A DNA stretch of 6,182 bases from positions 1 to 6,182 of the forward strand of contig JANLTU010000025.1 of the NCBI GenBank assembly GCA_031363085.1. Direction: 5' to 3'. The first letter of the stretch is position 1; each line of letters starts with the position of its first letter. The notes beneath the pieces were generated by a model. That model made no database searches. It was not told where the DNA came from and worked only from the letters and a program-made list of their open reading frames with translations. Origin of the DNA: UBA6921 sp031363085. GTDB lineage: Bacteria; Pseudomonadota; Gammaproteobacteria; SG8-11. Below are positions 1 to 6,020 of this stretch, piece after piece. Both the position numbers and the translations under genes were made by a program.

Positions 1-859
1 ACCAGATGAACATAAACGCGCCGATGCGTTTGTTGCCGTCCGAAAACGGATGATTCTTGATTACAAAATAAAGCAGATGCGCGCCCTGCTCCTCAATGCT
101 GGGGTAAAGAAACTGATCGCCAAACGACTGCACGATATTGCCGAGAACGCCCGCAAAGCTGTCGTCTTTCTGATTGCCGAACAGCTCCGAAGCTTCGCCC
201 TTGGCCATTAAATCTGCCTTCAATGCGGCGATGCCCGCCAGTGCTTCGTCCTCCTGAATTTCATAACGGATCGTCGTCGCAAAATCACCCAGCGGCAGCC
301 GCTCGCTGTCGAACTGATTAAGCAACACAAAGGTGCGCGCATAACCGCTAATCACACTCACCAGCCCGCGCGCCTCCGGCAAACTGGCTTGTTCGATCAG
401 GTTTTGCTGGAATAGTGTCAGAGTACGTTCAAGCTGCTGGATGTTCTCCTGCTGCGCTTCAAGTCGTTGCTTGTTCAGCGCATAGCCTTGCACCAGATAA
501 TCTTTCAGCACGCGGTTAGCCCAGATGCGAAAGCGCGTGCCTTGTACAGAATTAACACGATAGCCAACTGAAATAATGGCATCCAGGTTGTAGTGTTTGA
601 GCGTACGTTTTACTTGTCGTTTGCCTTCCTGCTGAACTACTAAGAAATCCTTAGTAGTTGGATTTTCGAGCAACTCACCTTCTTGGAAAATGTTACCCAA
701 GTGCATCAATACATTTTCAGAAGTGGTCGCAAAAAGCTCACCCATTTGGCGTTGAGTCAGCCAAACGGTTTCGCCTTCCAGCTTGACTTCGGTGGCTATT
801 GAACCATCGGCGGATTGGTATATGACGATGGGGGCAGCGGTATTTTCTTGGGTGGTCAT
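1..859 (-). CDS. RhuM/Fic fusion protein, 3' end cut off by the window edge
   Basis: I translated this stretch by hand: 286 codons from the ATG at 859 are open to the window edge. Residues about 33-58 (VWLTQRQMGELF onward) look like a helix-turn-helix. Residues 89-129 (HYNLDAIISVGYRVNS, then RFRIWANRVLKDYL) are the hallmark core of the Virulence_RhuM family. Residues 130-150 are glutamine-rich and probably helical. Residues 270-278 read HPFSDGNKR, a Fic/Doc active-site loop with His270 as the expected catalytic residue. It has GNKR instead of the GNGR of classical AMP-transferring Fic enzymes, closer to Doc, which phosphorylates EF-Tu, so the reaction cannot be assigned. Known relatives are roughly 330-345 residues, so about 50-60 are missing here. 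The start overlaps the hsdS stop as ATGA and follows AAAGGA at good spacing. RhuM/Fic genes often accompany type I R-M loci; their role there is not established. Family assignment is firm, substrate unknown. Confidence 0.9.
   Translation of the reverse strand, partial: MTTQENTAAPIVIYQSADGSIATEVKLEGETVWLTQRQMGELFATTSENVLMHLGNIFQEGELLENPTTKDFLVVQQEGKRQVKRTLKHYNLDAIISVGYRVNSVQGTRFRIWANRVLKDYLVQGYALNKQRLEAQQENIQQLERTLTLFQQNLIEQASLPEARGLVSVISGYARTFVLLNQFDSERLPLGDFATTIRYEIQEDEALAGIAALKADLMAKGEASELFGNQKDDSFAGVLGNIVQSFGDQFLYPSIEEQGAHLLYFVIKNHPFSDGNKRIGAFMFIW
635..659. repeat. Perfect 10-bp inverted repeat inside rhuM/fic
   Basis: The arms AACTACTAAG (635-644) and CTTAGTAGTT (650-659) are exact reverse complements around the 5-base loop AAATC. 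In the fic mRNA this would be a 10-bp hairpin over codons for TTKDFLVV, just after the N-terminal helix-turn-helix. No U-tract follows, so it is not a normal intrinsic terminator. Function unknown; it may be coincidental. Confidence 0.7.
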
Positions 860-1818
860 GCTTTGTCCTTTGCTGTTTTGCGTGGCTTCACGGCAACATC
901 CGCCCGCTCCGCCTGGATGCGCGCCAGCAACGCCGAAGCGGGTTCGTCGTGCGGGTCTTGCGGCACCAGTAGTCCTGCGAAAGCTTTTTTCAGGATGGAC
1001 TGGCGCAGGGCTTCGGCTTGTTGCAGGGATGTGGTGAGGGTTTGGTTGAGTTGGTCGACCAACGAAAGTTTGGACGATAGTTTACTCAACAAAATTTCTT
1101 GCTCTTCTTTTGAGCAAAGTGGAACAAACAGGTTTTCAACTTTTGAAATGCTCAAAGTATGCAAGCCAGATGTTGAACTGGCTGCACGTACAATAAATTT
1201 TCTCCCTAACTCGGACATCAGGAAGTACAGGGTAAATTCTGGGCAAACCAAATTCAGTGGCCGCGCTTTAATCAAGTGGTTTTGATGTACACACCCATCA
1301 ATTGCGCCATTCCATATTGCAACCCGCCCAATTTGATCAACGCTGCCATTACCTTCCACAATGAGAAGGTCACCTTTTACTAAAGTCACTCTTTCAATTT
1401 CTGCCTCAGAAATGCCGGTTTCGTGCATATCGTCCAGATCAAGTCTATTGGCATAAACATTACCGACACGAAGAAACGGTCGCTTTATCGGCAAGGTATT
1501 TCTTTTCGGATTCTTCGTTAATCCACCAGAAATATCTGAAAGGTCAGCCAACTTAGACCACCCCCACCGCTCCGGCAGTTTAGGCAATTCGGCCAGTTCT
1601 TCAACGGTGAGTGGCTGCAGGGGTTTCGGGGCCTTGGGTTTGCTGCCTTGTTTGCCGGCTTCCCAATCGGCGAGTTGTTGCTGGTAGCGTTGTGCGCGTT
1701 CTTGCTGGATGCGCTTCTGCAAGGCATCGGCGGTTTCCAGTTTGTCCTGATTCTCCGCGCGCCACTGTGCGGTGAGCTTGCCCTCAAAGGCGTGTTTTAG
1801 AAGGGCTTGGCGATACAC
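856..1818 (-). CDS. hsdS: Type I R-M specificity subunit HsdS, distal part (TRD2), separated by frameshift
   Basis: This 320-residue frame carries the second half of HsdS, the DNA-recognition subunit that docks HsdM and HsdR. Residues 1-23 (YRQALLKHAFEGKL, then TAQWRAEN) are the distal part of the central conserved helix. A charged Gln/Lys/Pro-rich linker follows (about 24-80). TRD2 runs from about 84 (ERWGWSKLADL) to 228 (SKVENLFVPL). The C-terminal conserved helix is 235-283, ending RQSILKKAFAGLL, which mirrors the first copy RQALLKHAFEGKL, as expected of HsdS pseudo-symmetry. A basic tail closes the protein. The only start near the break is GTG at 1818, one base after the proximal part's TAA and preceded by AAGG at six bases, so reinitiation is plausible. 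The sequence itself is undamaged apart from its detached start. Whether it is made as a separate polypeptide is inference. Confidence 0.9.
   Translation of the reverse strand: MYRQALLKHAFEGKLTAQWRAENQDKLETADALQKRIQQERAQRYQQQLADWEAGKQGSKPKAPKPLQPLTVEELAELPKLPERWGWSKLADLSDISGGLTKNPKRNTLPIKRPFLRVGNVYANRLDLDDMHETGISEAEIERVTLVKGDLLIVEGNGSVDQIGRVAIWNGAIDGCVHQNHLIKARPLNLVCPEFTLYFLMSELGRKFIVRAASSTSGLHTLSISKVENLFVPLCSKEEQEILLSKLSSKLSLVDQLNQTLTTSLQQAEALRQSILKKAFAGLLVPQDPHDEPASALLARIQAERADVAVKPRKTAKDKA
866..871 (-). promoter_or_regulatory. Shine-Dalgarno site of the rhuM/fic gene
   Basis: The minus strand reads AAAGGA, six bases before the ATG at 859. It lies inside the last codons of hsdS and fixes the fic start at the ATGA overlap, which implies translational coupling to the distal hsdS part. 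Confidence 0.65.
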
Positions 1819-1828
1819 CTTACACCTT
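1814..1828. repeat. hsdS: 7-bp tandem duplication (TACACCT x2) that breaks hsdS
   Basis: TACACCT occurs at 1814-1820 and again at 1821-1827, and the next base (T1828) continues the period. On the coding strand this is AGGTGTA twice, reading CTC AAG GTG TAA. Deleting one unit gives CTC AAG GTG TAT CGC CAA, i.e. LKVYRQ, which joins the two HsdS frames exactly. Seven bases is not a multiple of three, so each change in copy number shifts the frame. The direct duplication is certain; that it is reversible or biologically used is inference. Confidence 0.95.
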
Positions 1829-2335
1829 GAGCTGCGCGCGGGCGGTCTTCAGATTTTCGACGCCCTTGTCCAGCTCGGAAAACAACTCCTCGATTTTGGC
1901 GACGATGCGGTGTTGTTCGGCAATGGGAGGAAGGGAAAGCTCAAGCTCCACTGCATTATTTATGGTCACTTGTGGCTGAGCAGTGCCCGTAACCAATCGC
2001 TCTTTGTTTGCCGTCTGCAAAAAATAGTAAAGAGTTTTTCTAAGCTGAACTGGCTCTGCACAGAAATCAACAATGAGCGAATTGTTCGTGACAAAACAGT
2101 TTCGTGGAGAAAAATTTATTGTTCCGCTATTAGCGCCACGACACGAAATTAGTAATTGTTCATCATCGTAAGAAAACTCGTCGTAATAGCCAATTACACC
2201 GTTGGCTCCAAAAACAGGGTAACCAGAATCCTTGAGTTGTTTTGTTGGCAGTCCCTTGCCATATTTTATTTCAGATATTTCGCCAAGCTTCACATGGACC
2301 CAGCCATCTGGTGGTTGTCGCATAACAATTTTCAT
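1820..2335 (-). CDS. hsdS: Type I R-M specificity subunit HsdS, proximal part (TRD1), ended early by frameshift
   Basis: This 171-residue frame is the first half of HsdS. TRD1 spans about residues 11-134: it starts GWVHVKLGEISEIKYGKGLP, has YPVFGANGVIGYY at 39-51, and ends with VTINNAVELELSLP. Residues 135-171 (PIAEQHRIVAKIEELFSEL, then ENLKTARAQLKV) are the start of the central conserved coiled coil. The TAA at 1822-1820 cuts that helix in the middle. Natural half-size HsdS proteins end after a complete helix, so this fragment is less likely to work alone. The likely start is ATG at 2335, which overlaps the stop of the preceding mini-ORF as TGATG; an in-frame GTG lies one codon earlier (2338). 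There is little Shine-Dalgarno of its own, so coupling to the mini-ORF is likely. Fused with the distal part it would be 490 residues, a normal HsdS length. Confidence 0.9.
   Translation of the reverse strand: MKIVMRQPPDGWVHVKLGEISEIKYGKGLPTKQLKDSGYPVFGANGVIGYYDEFSYDDEQLLISCRGANSGTINFSPRNCFVTNNSLIVDFCAEPVQLRKTLYYFLQTANKERLVTGTAQPQVTINNAVELELSLPPIAEQHRIVAKIEELFSELDKGVENLKTARAQLKV
1825..1828 (-). promoter_or_regulatory. Possible reinitiation Shine-Dalgarno for distal hsdS
   Basis: The minus strand reads AAGG, six bases before the GTG at 1818, inside the tandem duplication and straddling the upstream TAA (1822-1820). It is short and GTG is a weak start, so efficient reinitiation is uncertain. 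The duplication itself places this AAGG, the stop and the GTG next to each other. Confidence 0.35.
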
Positions 2336-2379
2336 CACGCCACCAACACTTCATTCAACTCATCCATCTTCGCGCCAAA
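2335..2379. repeat. Diverged copy of the hsdR 3' end (partner at 3123-3179)
   Basis: These 45 bases align with the last 57 bases of hsdR (3123-3179), with one 12-base gap. By hand count 34 of 45 aligned bases match, while the encoded residues match 13 of 14. The two copies flank a segment of about 740 bases (2380-3122) that carries the HEPN and MNT genes, as expected if that pair was placed at an older hsdR-hsdS junction. Confidence 0.7.
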
Positions 2380-2403
2380 CCGTTGCTCTGATCGCTCACT
2401 CAT
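2335..2403 (-). CDS. 22-residue mini-ORF matching the HsdR C-terminus
   Basis: A small frame begins with ATG at 2403, inside the last codons of the nucleotidyltransferase gene, and ends with TGA at 2337-2335. It starts MSERSEQR and finishes FGAKMDELNEVLVA. HsdR in this window ends FGAKLDSLLDELNEVLVA, so the last 14 residues match at 13 positions if a four-residue gap is allowed. Ten of the 14 codons differ, nearly all silently, so this is not a fresh copy. It is either the tail of another hsdR allele or a peptide kept under selection. A strong AGAGGA lies six bases before its ATG, and its stop overlaps the hsdS start as TGATG, so it could carry ribosomes into hsdS. Being translated is likely; a function for the peptide itself is unknown. 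Confidence 0.65.
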   Translation of the reverse strand: MSERSEQRFGAKMDELNEVLVA

Positions 2404-2713
2404 TATTTTTCCTCTGATAAAACACCACGCCCACGCGCTCGATATGCGCCAACAAGTTGGGGTTGTCGATGCCGCTCTTCAGTGATAAATCCACCTGATA
2501 CGGAATGGAGGAGTCGTCCAGCCGTCCGGCGATTTGCGTCAGCAGGCGATGATCGAGCCCGGCGCCCACAAGCGTCAGGTCGATGTCGGAGCCTTTGCGG
2601 TATGTTCCCTTGGCGCGGGAACCATAGAGGATGGCTTGCTCGATCTCGGGATAGTCGGCCAGAATGCTGCGAACCGTGGCGAGGGTTAGCTCTGACAATC
2701 CGAAGCTGGTCAT
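2396..2713 (-). CDS. Minimal nucleotidyltransferase (MNT), MntA/HI0073-like
   Basis: A 105-residue soluble protein of the MNT fold. Residues 29-45 hold the family signature GSX10DXD exactly: Gly31-Ser32, then Asp43 and Asp45 (LYGSRAKG and GSDIDL). A third acidic residue, Asp75 in QVDLSL, completes the usual metal-binding triad. In studied MntA-HepT pairs the MNT protein is the antitoxin and transfers AMP from ATP to a tyrosine of the HEPN toxin; applying this here is inference. The start is ATG at 2713, two bases after the HEPN gene's TAA, with AGG about eight bases upstream. An in-frame extension up to 2857 lies entirely inside the HEPN gene and lacks family features, so I rejected it. The length matches HI0073 (about 114 residues). 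The 3' end overlaps the mini-ORF by eight bases. Confidence 0.9.
   Translation of the reverse strand: MTSFGLSELTLATVRSILADYPEIEQAILYGSRAKGTYRKGSDIDLTLVGAGLDHRLLTQIAGRLDDSSIPYQVDLSLKSGIDNPNLLAHIERVGVVFYQRKNNE
2410..2415 (-). promoter_or_regulatory. Shine-Dalgarno site of the mini-ORF before hsdS
   Basis: The minus strand reads AGAGGA, six bases before the ATG at 2403. It is the best ribosome-binding match in the junction between the nucleotidyltransferase gene and hsdS. hsdS itself has only weak GGTGG-like bases before its start, so entry through the mini-ORF is the simplest reading. Confidence 0.6.
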
Positions 2714-2715
2714 GT

Positions 2716-3126
2716 TTACAGCCTGGACTGCATTTCTTGCTGCAGGGCGAGGAAGGCTGCGTGATAGCCGCCGACGATGGCGTTGACCAACTCTTCCGCG
2801 AGCGCCTTGTTGTAGGTGTGCGAGGAAAGATTGCGCTTCTCGATCATGTCCATCCACAGCTCGCCATCAACAAGCAATTCGCGCCTGAACGCTTCGCGCA
2901 CCGTGCCCCGTGACCCCACAATGCCCGTGATGCCTTCGTAGGCGAGGAAATCCTTGAGTACATTCCAGGCCAGTTCGTGCGCGATTTCAAAACCCTGGAT
3001 GACGCCCTGTTTTTCCAGGTCGGAAAGGGGGCGCTGCCGGGAAAGTTCGACGGCCTGCGTCAGTTGTTCGAGTGCCCGGTTGAAATTGTCGAAGCGTTGT
3101 TGCCAGCGGATGTCTTGTGTATTCAT
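2716..3126 (-). CDS. HEPN-domain protein, HI0074-like nucleotidyltransferase partner (HepT-like)
   Basis: A 136-residue, mainly helical protein of the 'nucleotidyltransferase substrate-binding' family (HI0074 type), always expected next to an MNT gene, as here. Landmarks are RWQQRFDNFNRALEQL near the N-terminus, EIAHELAWNVLKDFL at 47-61, and RNLSSHTY at 98-105. The last is an intact RX4HXY: Arg98, His103 and Tyr105. In HepT toxins Arg and His form the RNase centre and the Tyr is the residue adenylylated by MntA, so the catalytic parts of a toxin are present. HI0074 proteins were first described only as partners of the enzyme, so RNase activity here is not certain. The ATG at 3126 overlaps the hsdR stop as ATGA; GAGG lies ten bases upstream, rather far, which points to coupling with hsdR. 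Confidence 0.87.
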   Translation of the reverse strand: MNTQDIRWQQRFDNFNRALEQLTQAVELSRQRPLSDLEKQGVIQGFEIAHELAWNVLKDFLAYEGITGIVGSRGTVREAFRRELLVDGELWMDMIEKRNLSSHTYNKALAEELVNAIVGGYHAAFLALQQEMQSRL

Positions 3127-5906
3127 GCGACCAATACCTCGTTGAGTTCGTCCAGCAATGAATCCAGTTTCGCGCCGAATAGTTGGTGCATTCTACCTAA
3201 TCCGCCTTGCCCGTCGAACGGCGACATTTCCAGATCATCACGCTCGATGTGGAACGAATTGGCGACGTGATCGCGCACCATGCGCAGCCAATCCATTTGT
3301 TCTTCGGTGAATTTTTCACTGCCGCCGGAATGGTGTTTCATCACCCAGTTCTGGAAGTTGCGGCGCACGGTGTCATCGAAGGTGGCGAGCTTGACATCCA
3401 GGCCGCACACGCGGCGGATGAGTGCGACCAACGCGGTGAGTTCGTTGATGGGCTGCGCGCCTTGGTAGCTGTCCAACTGGCGGTAGGCTTGCCATACACG
3501 TAACGGGGCGAGCTTGGGTTTGTCGGCTTTGAGTTTGTCCAGCACCTGGCGGATGAGGTCGAAGCTGAGTTCGCGCCTTCTGTAAGGCTGGCTGAAGAAG
3601 ATGGTGAGGGCTTCGATGTTGTCCTGATTGCTTCTCAGATAATCGGCGAACTCGTCCGTGAAGGCTTGCTCGTTGTTGGCGGCGTCTTTGTCCCATCCGG
3701 CGCGCACTAAGCGGTCGATGTTGTCGTGGTCGATGGTTTGTTCCTTGTCGCGGCGGATGGATTCCATAAGCTCGACCAGCTCGCCATTTAAATGACGAGC
3801 TGCGGCACTGACCAAGTGCTGTTGCGCCAATGCGCGTTGGGCATCACCGGGGTCGGTGCCGATCGGTTGCCCGGCGAGTTCCAGCGCTTTGGCTTCGATG
3901 TTGTCGGCATCTATCGCAGCGAACAGTCTGCCGACAATGGCGGTGAGCTCCACGCCGCCGGCCGCTTGCCGGATTCGTTGCTGCTCATCGGTGCTGAGTT
4001 GTTTGTTGAGCCGCGCTAAACGCCCGGCAAGTGAACTCACGGTGTCTTCATCGCTTGCGCCCATCATCACGCTCATCGCCAAATCTTTAAGCGGCACCGT
4101 GGGCTTGGTGATGAGCGGCTGGCTCGCTGTTTTCAGAGAACGGGTTACGCCGATGGCATCGACGATGACATAGTGCGTTTTGGCGCTGACGGCGGAGGGC
4201 GTGACTTTTTTCAGGTCGTCCAGGTCCAGCGTGCGCGTGCCCCGGCCTTTCATCTGCTCGAAGTAGTTGCGGCTTTTTACGTCGCGCATGAATAACAGGC
4301 ATTCCAGCGGCTTTACGTCGGTGCCGGTGGCGATCATGTCGACGGTGACGGCAATGCGCGGGTAGTAGGCGTTACGAAAATCCGCCAGCACTGACTTGGG
4401 ATCTTCTTCGATTTTGTAGGTGAGTTTTTTGCAGAAGGCGTTGCCCTCGCCGAATTCCTCGCGCACGGCCTGAATGATGTCGTCGGCGTGGCTGTCGGTC
4501 TTGGCGAAGATGAGCGTTTTCGGGACCTCGGTGCGTCCGGGGAATATCTCCGGTAGCTTGTCGCGGAAGGTGCGGATGACAGTGCGAATCTGATCCGGGT
4601 TGACGATTTTTCGATCAAGCTGCGTGACGGAATAGGCTTCGTCTTCGTCCTGCTGTTCCCAGCGTTTTTTGCGCGTGAGTTTTTCGCGCCGTTCGACTTG
4701 CTGGTGCGCATTGAGTTGCGCGCCCTGCTGGGTGATTTCAGTTTCGATCACATAGATTTCATTGCCGACGTTCACGCCGTCGGCCACGGCTCGTTCGTGG
4801 CTGTAATCGCTGACCACGTTTTTTTTGAAAAAGCCGTAGGTACGGTTGTCCGGTGTGGCGGTGAGGCCGATCAGGCTGGCATCGAAATAGTCGAGCACCT
4901 GCTGCCACAGGTTGTAAATGGAGCGGTGGCATTCGTCGATAAAAATGAAGTCGAAAAATTCCGGCGGGACTTTTTCGTTGTACACCACCGGCATCGGCTG
5001 TTTGGGCTGCGCCAGTTCCGCTGGATTGATTTGTTCGGTTGCTTCGTCCAGCTCTTTATTTTTAAGGATGGAATACAACCGCTGAATGGTGCTGATGCAC
5101 ACCTGGCTGTCCTTGGCGACGAACGAAGACTTGAGCCGCTGCACGTTATACAGCTCAGTGAATTTGCGGTTATCGTCGAGCGGCACATAGGACATCATTT
5201 CCTGTTCGGCTTGCTCGCCGAGATTTTTGGTATCCACCAGAAACAGCACGCGCTTGCCGTGCGCGTGTTTGAGCAGGCGGTAAATGGCAGTGATCGCGGT
5301 GTAGGTTTTGCCTGCGCCAGTCGCCATTTGAATCAAGGCGCGCGGGCGGTCCGCTTTGAACGATGCTTCCAGATTCGTGATGGCAATTTCCTGGCAATCA
5401 CGCAGGCGCAATTCCTTGGCCGGTAGATGATTCGGGTTGAGTATTGGAATGTGCTGCAAGCGTTCGCGCAGGCTGCTGCCTTGCGTCATCCATTCCCGGA
5501 GCGTTTCAGGACGATGGAAATTGAACACCTCGCGCGAACGAGGTTTGGGATCGCGCGCATCGGTGAAGCGAGTGACGATGCCGGTGCTTTCGTACAGGAA
5601 GGGCAAGGGCTGCTGGTTGTTGACCCATTTCAGTTTGGCCGCCGCGTAGGCTTCGGTCTGTTCCTCTACGGTGGTGATGTTATGACCCTGCTCCTCACGC
5701 TTGGCCTCAATCACGCCCACCGCTTTTTTATCGACGAACAGCACATAGTCCGCCGGGCCAACATCGGTTTGGTATTCACGCACCGCCTGCCCCAGCCCGG
5801 CGTTCAGGTCAATTTTCTTGCTGTGCTGAACGGTCCATCCCGCCTGCTTTAGCAGCGCGTCGATGTGGTCGCGGGCCTTTTGCTCGGGGTTTTGGTTTGA
5901 GGTCAT
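3123..5906 (-). CDS. hsdR: Type I restriction enzyme subunit R (HsdR), EcoEI-like
   Basis: A complete 927-residue motor and nuclease subunit that translocates DNA with ATP and cuts unmodified DNA. The N-terminal PD-(D/E)xK nuclease shows Asp53 (GPADYVLF) and Glu67-Ala-Lys69 (VIEAK), with a QxxxY motif at Gln83-Tyr87. The SF2 helicase motifs are all intact: Walker A ATGAGKT 195-201, DECH 324-327, LTATP 348-352, IFAK 466-469, ATGTD 526-530 and QMKGRGTR 551-558. The C-terminal third fits the EcoEI_R_C region, which suggests a type IB-like enzyme. I chose ATG 5906 (MTSNQNPEQKARDHIDALL) because homologous N-termini begin near this EQKARDHID element. An in-frame ATG at 5987 adds 27 residues without family features, and neither start has a strong Shine-Dalgarno. 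It needs HsdM and HsdS to act; HsdM is not in the window. Confidence 0.95.
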   Translation of the reverse strand: MTSNQNPEQKARDHIDALLKQAGWTVQHSKKIDLNAGLGQAVREYQTDVGPADYVLFVDKKAVGVIEAKREEQGHNITTVEEQTEAYAAAKLKWVNNQQPLPFLYESTGIVTRFTDARDPKPRSREVFNFHRPETLREWMTQGSSLRERLQHIPILNPNHLPAKELRLRDCQEIAITNLEASFKADRPRALIQMATGAGKTYTAITAIYRLLKHAHGKRVLFLVDTKNLGEQAEQEMMSYVPLDDNRKFTELYNVQRLKSSFVAKDSQVCISTIQRLYSILKNKELDEATEQINPAELAQPKQPMPVVYNEKVPPEFFDFIFIDECHRSIYNLWQQVLDYFDASLIGLTATPDNRTYGFFKKNVVSDYSHERAVADGVNVGNEIYVIETEITQQGAQLNAHQQVERREKLTRKKRWEQQDEDEAYSVTQLDRKIVNPDQIRTVIRTFRDKLPEIFPGRTEVPKTLIFAKTDSHADDIIQAVREEFGEGNAFCKKLTYKIEEDPKSVLADFRNAYYPRIAVTVDMIATGTDVKPLECLLFMRDVKSRNYFEQMKGRGTRTLDLDDLKKVTPSAVSAKTHYVIVDAIGVTRSLKTASQPLITKPTVPLKDLAMSVMMGASDEDTVSSLAGRLARLNKQLSTDEQQRIRQAAGGVELTAIVGRLFAAIDADNIEAKALELAGQPIGTDPGDAQRALAQQHLVSAAARHLNGELVELMESIRRDKEQTIDHDNIDRLVRAGWDKDAANNEQAFTDEFADYLRSNQDNIEALTIFFSQPYRRRELSFDLIRQVLDKLKADKPKLAPLRVWQAYRQLDSYQGAQPINELTALVALIRRVCGLDVKLATFDDTVRRNFQNWVMKHHSGGSEKFTEEQMDWLRMVRDHVANSFHIERDDLEMSPFDGQGGLGRMHQLFGAKLDSLLDELNEVLVA
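4819..4826. repeat. hsdR: Eight-base A tract within hsdR
   Basis: The coding strand reads TTC AAA AAA AAC GTG (residues FKKNV, near 360-364), eight consecutive A, containing A AAA AAC in the reading frame. Such tracts can slip in replication or transcription and would disrupt the motor between helicase motifs III and IV. The frame is intact here and two Lys codons alone could explain it. Confidence 0.85.
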
Positions 5907-6020
5907 AGCAAAATGCTCACGAACTGCTTTATAAATCTCGCCAAAATTATTAGCCCACCATGCTGGTGACGGCGAGCAGGGCAACATAGTTTCAAAATTT
6001 CGTCTACGACAATGACGTGC
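5907..6020. other. ureF-hsdR spacer, probable left edge of the R-M island
   Basis: These 114 bases separate the ureF stop from the chosen hsdR start and are richer in A+T than hsdR. I see no ureG N-terminus (no GGPVGSGKT-like P-loop), no stem-loop with U-tract, and no convincing -35/-10 pair. TATAAA near 5930 and TAATAA near 5950 lack a matching -35. CTACGAC is repeated at 6004-6010 and 6021-6027, the second copy covering the ureF stop. hsdR could be read through from the urease operon or have a promoter I cannot recognise. Confidence 0.5.

Noticed and set aside
783..1285. Plus-strand open frames over the hsdS-fic junction
   Set aside because: They are antisense to two confidently identified minus-strand genes and show no family motifs.
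2714..2857. 48-residue in-frame extension of the nucleotidyltransferase
   Set aside because: It lies wholly inside the HEPN gene in another frame and reads as arginine-rich shadow sequence; ATG 2713 gives the expected family length.
4698..5426. Long plus-strand open frame of 242 codons, opposite hsdR
   Set aside because: It is the antisense shadow of conserved hsdR helicase motifs, with a His/Phe/Val-rich, unnatural composition and no recognisable domain.
5907..5987. 27-residue N-terminal extension of HsdR from ATG 5987
   Set aside because: The extra residues (MLPCSPSPAWWANNF onward) show no family features, have no better ribosome site, and homologous HsdR proteins start near the EQKARDHID element.
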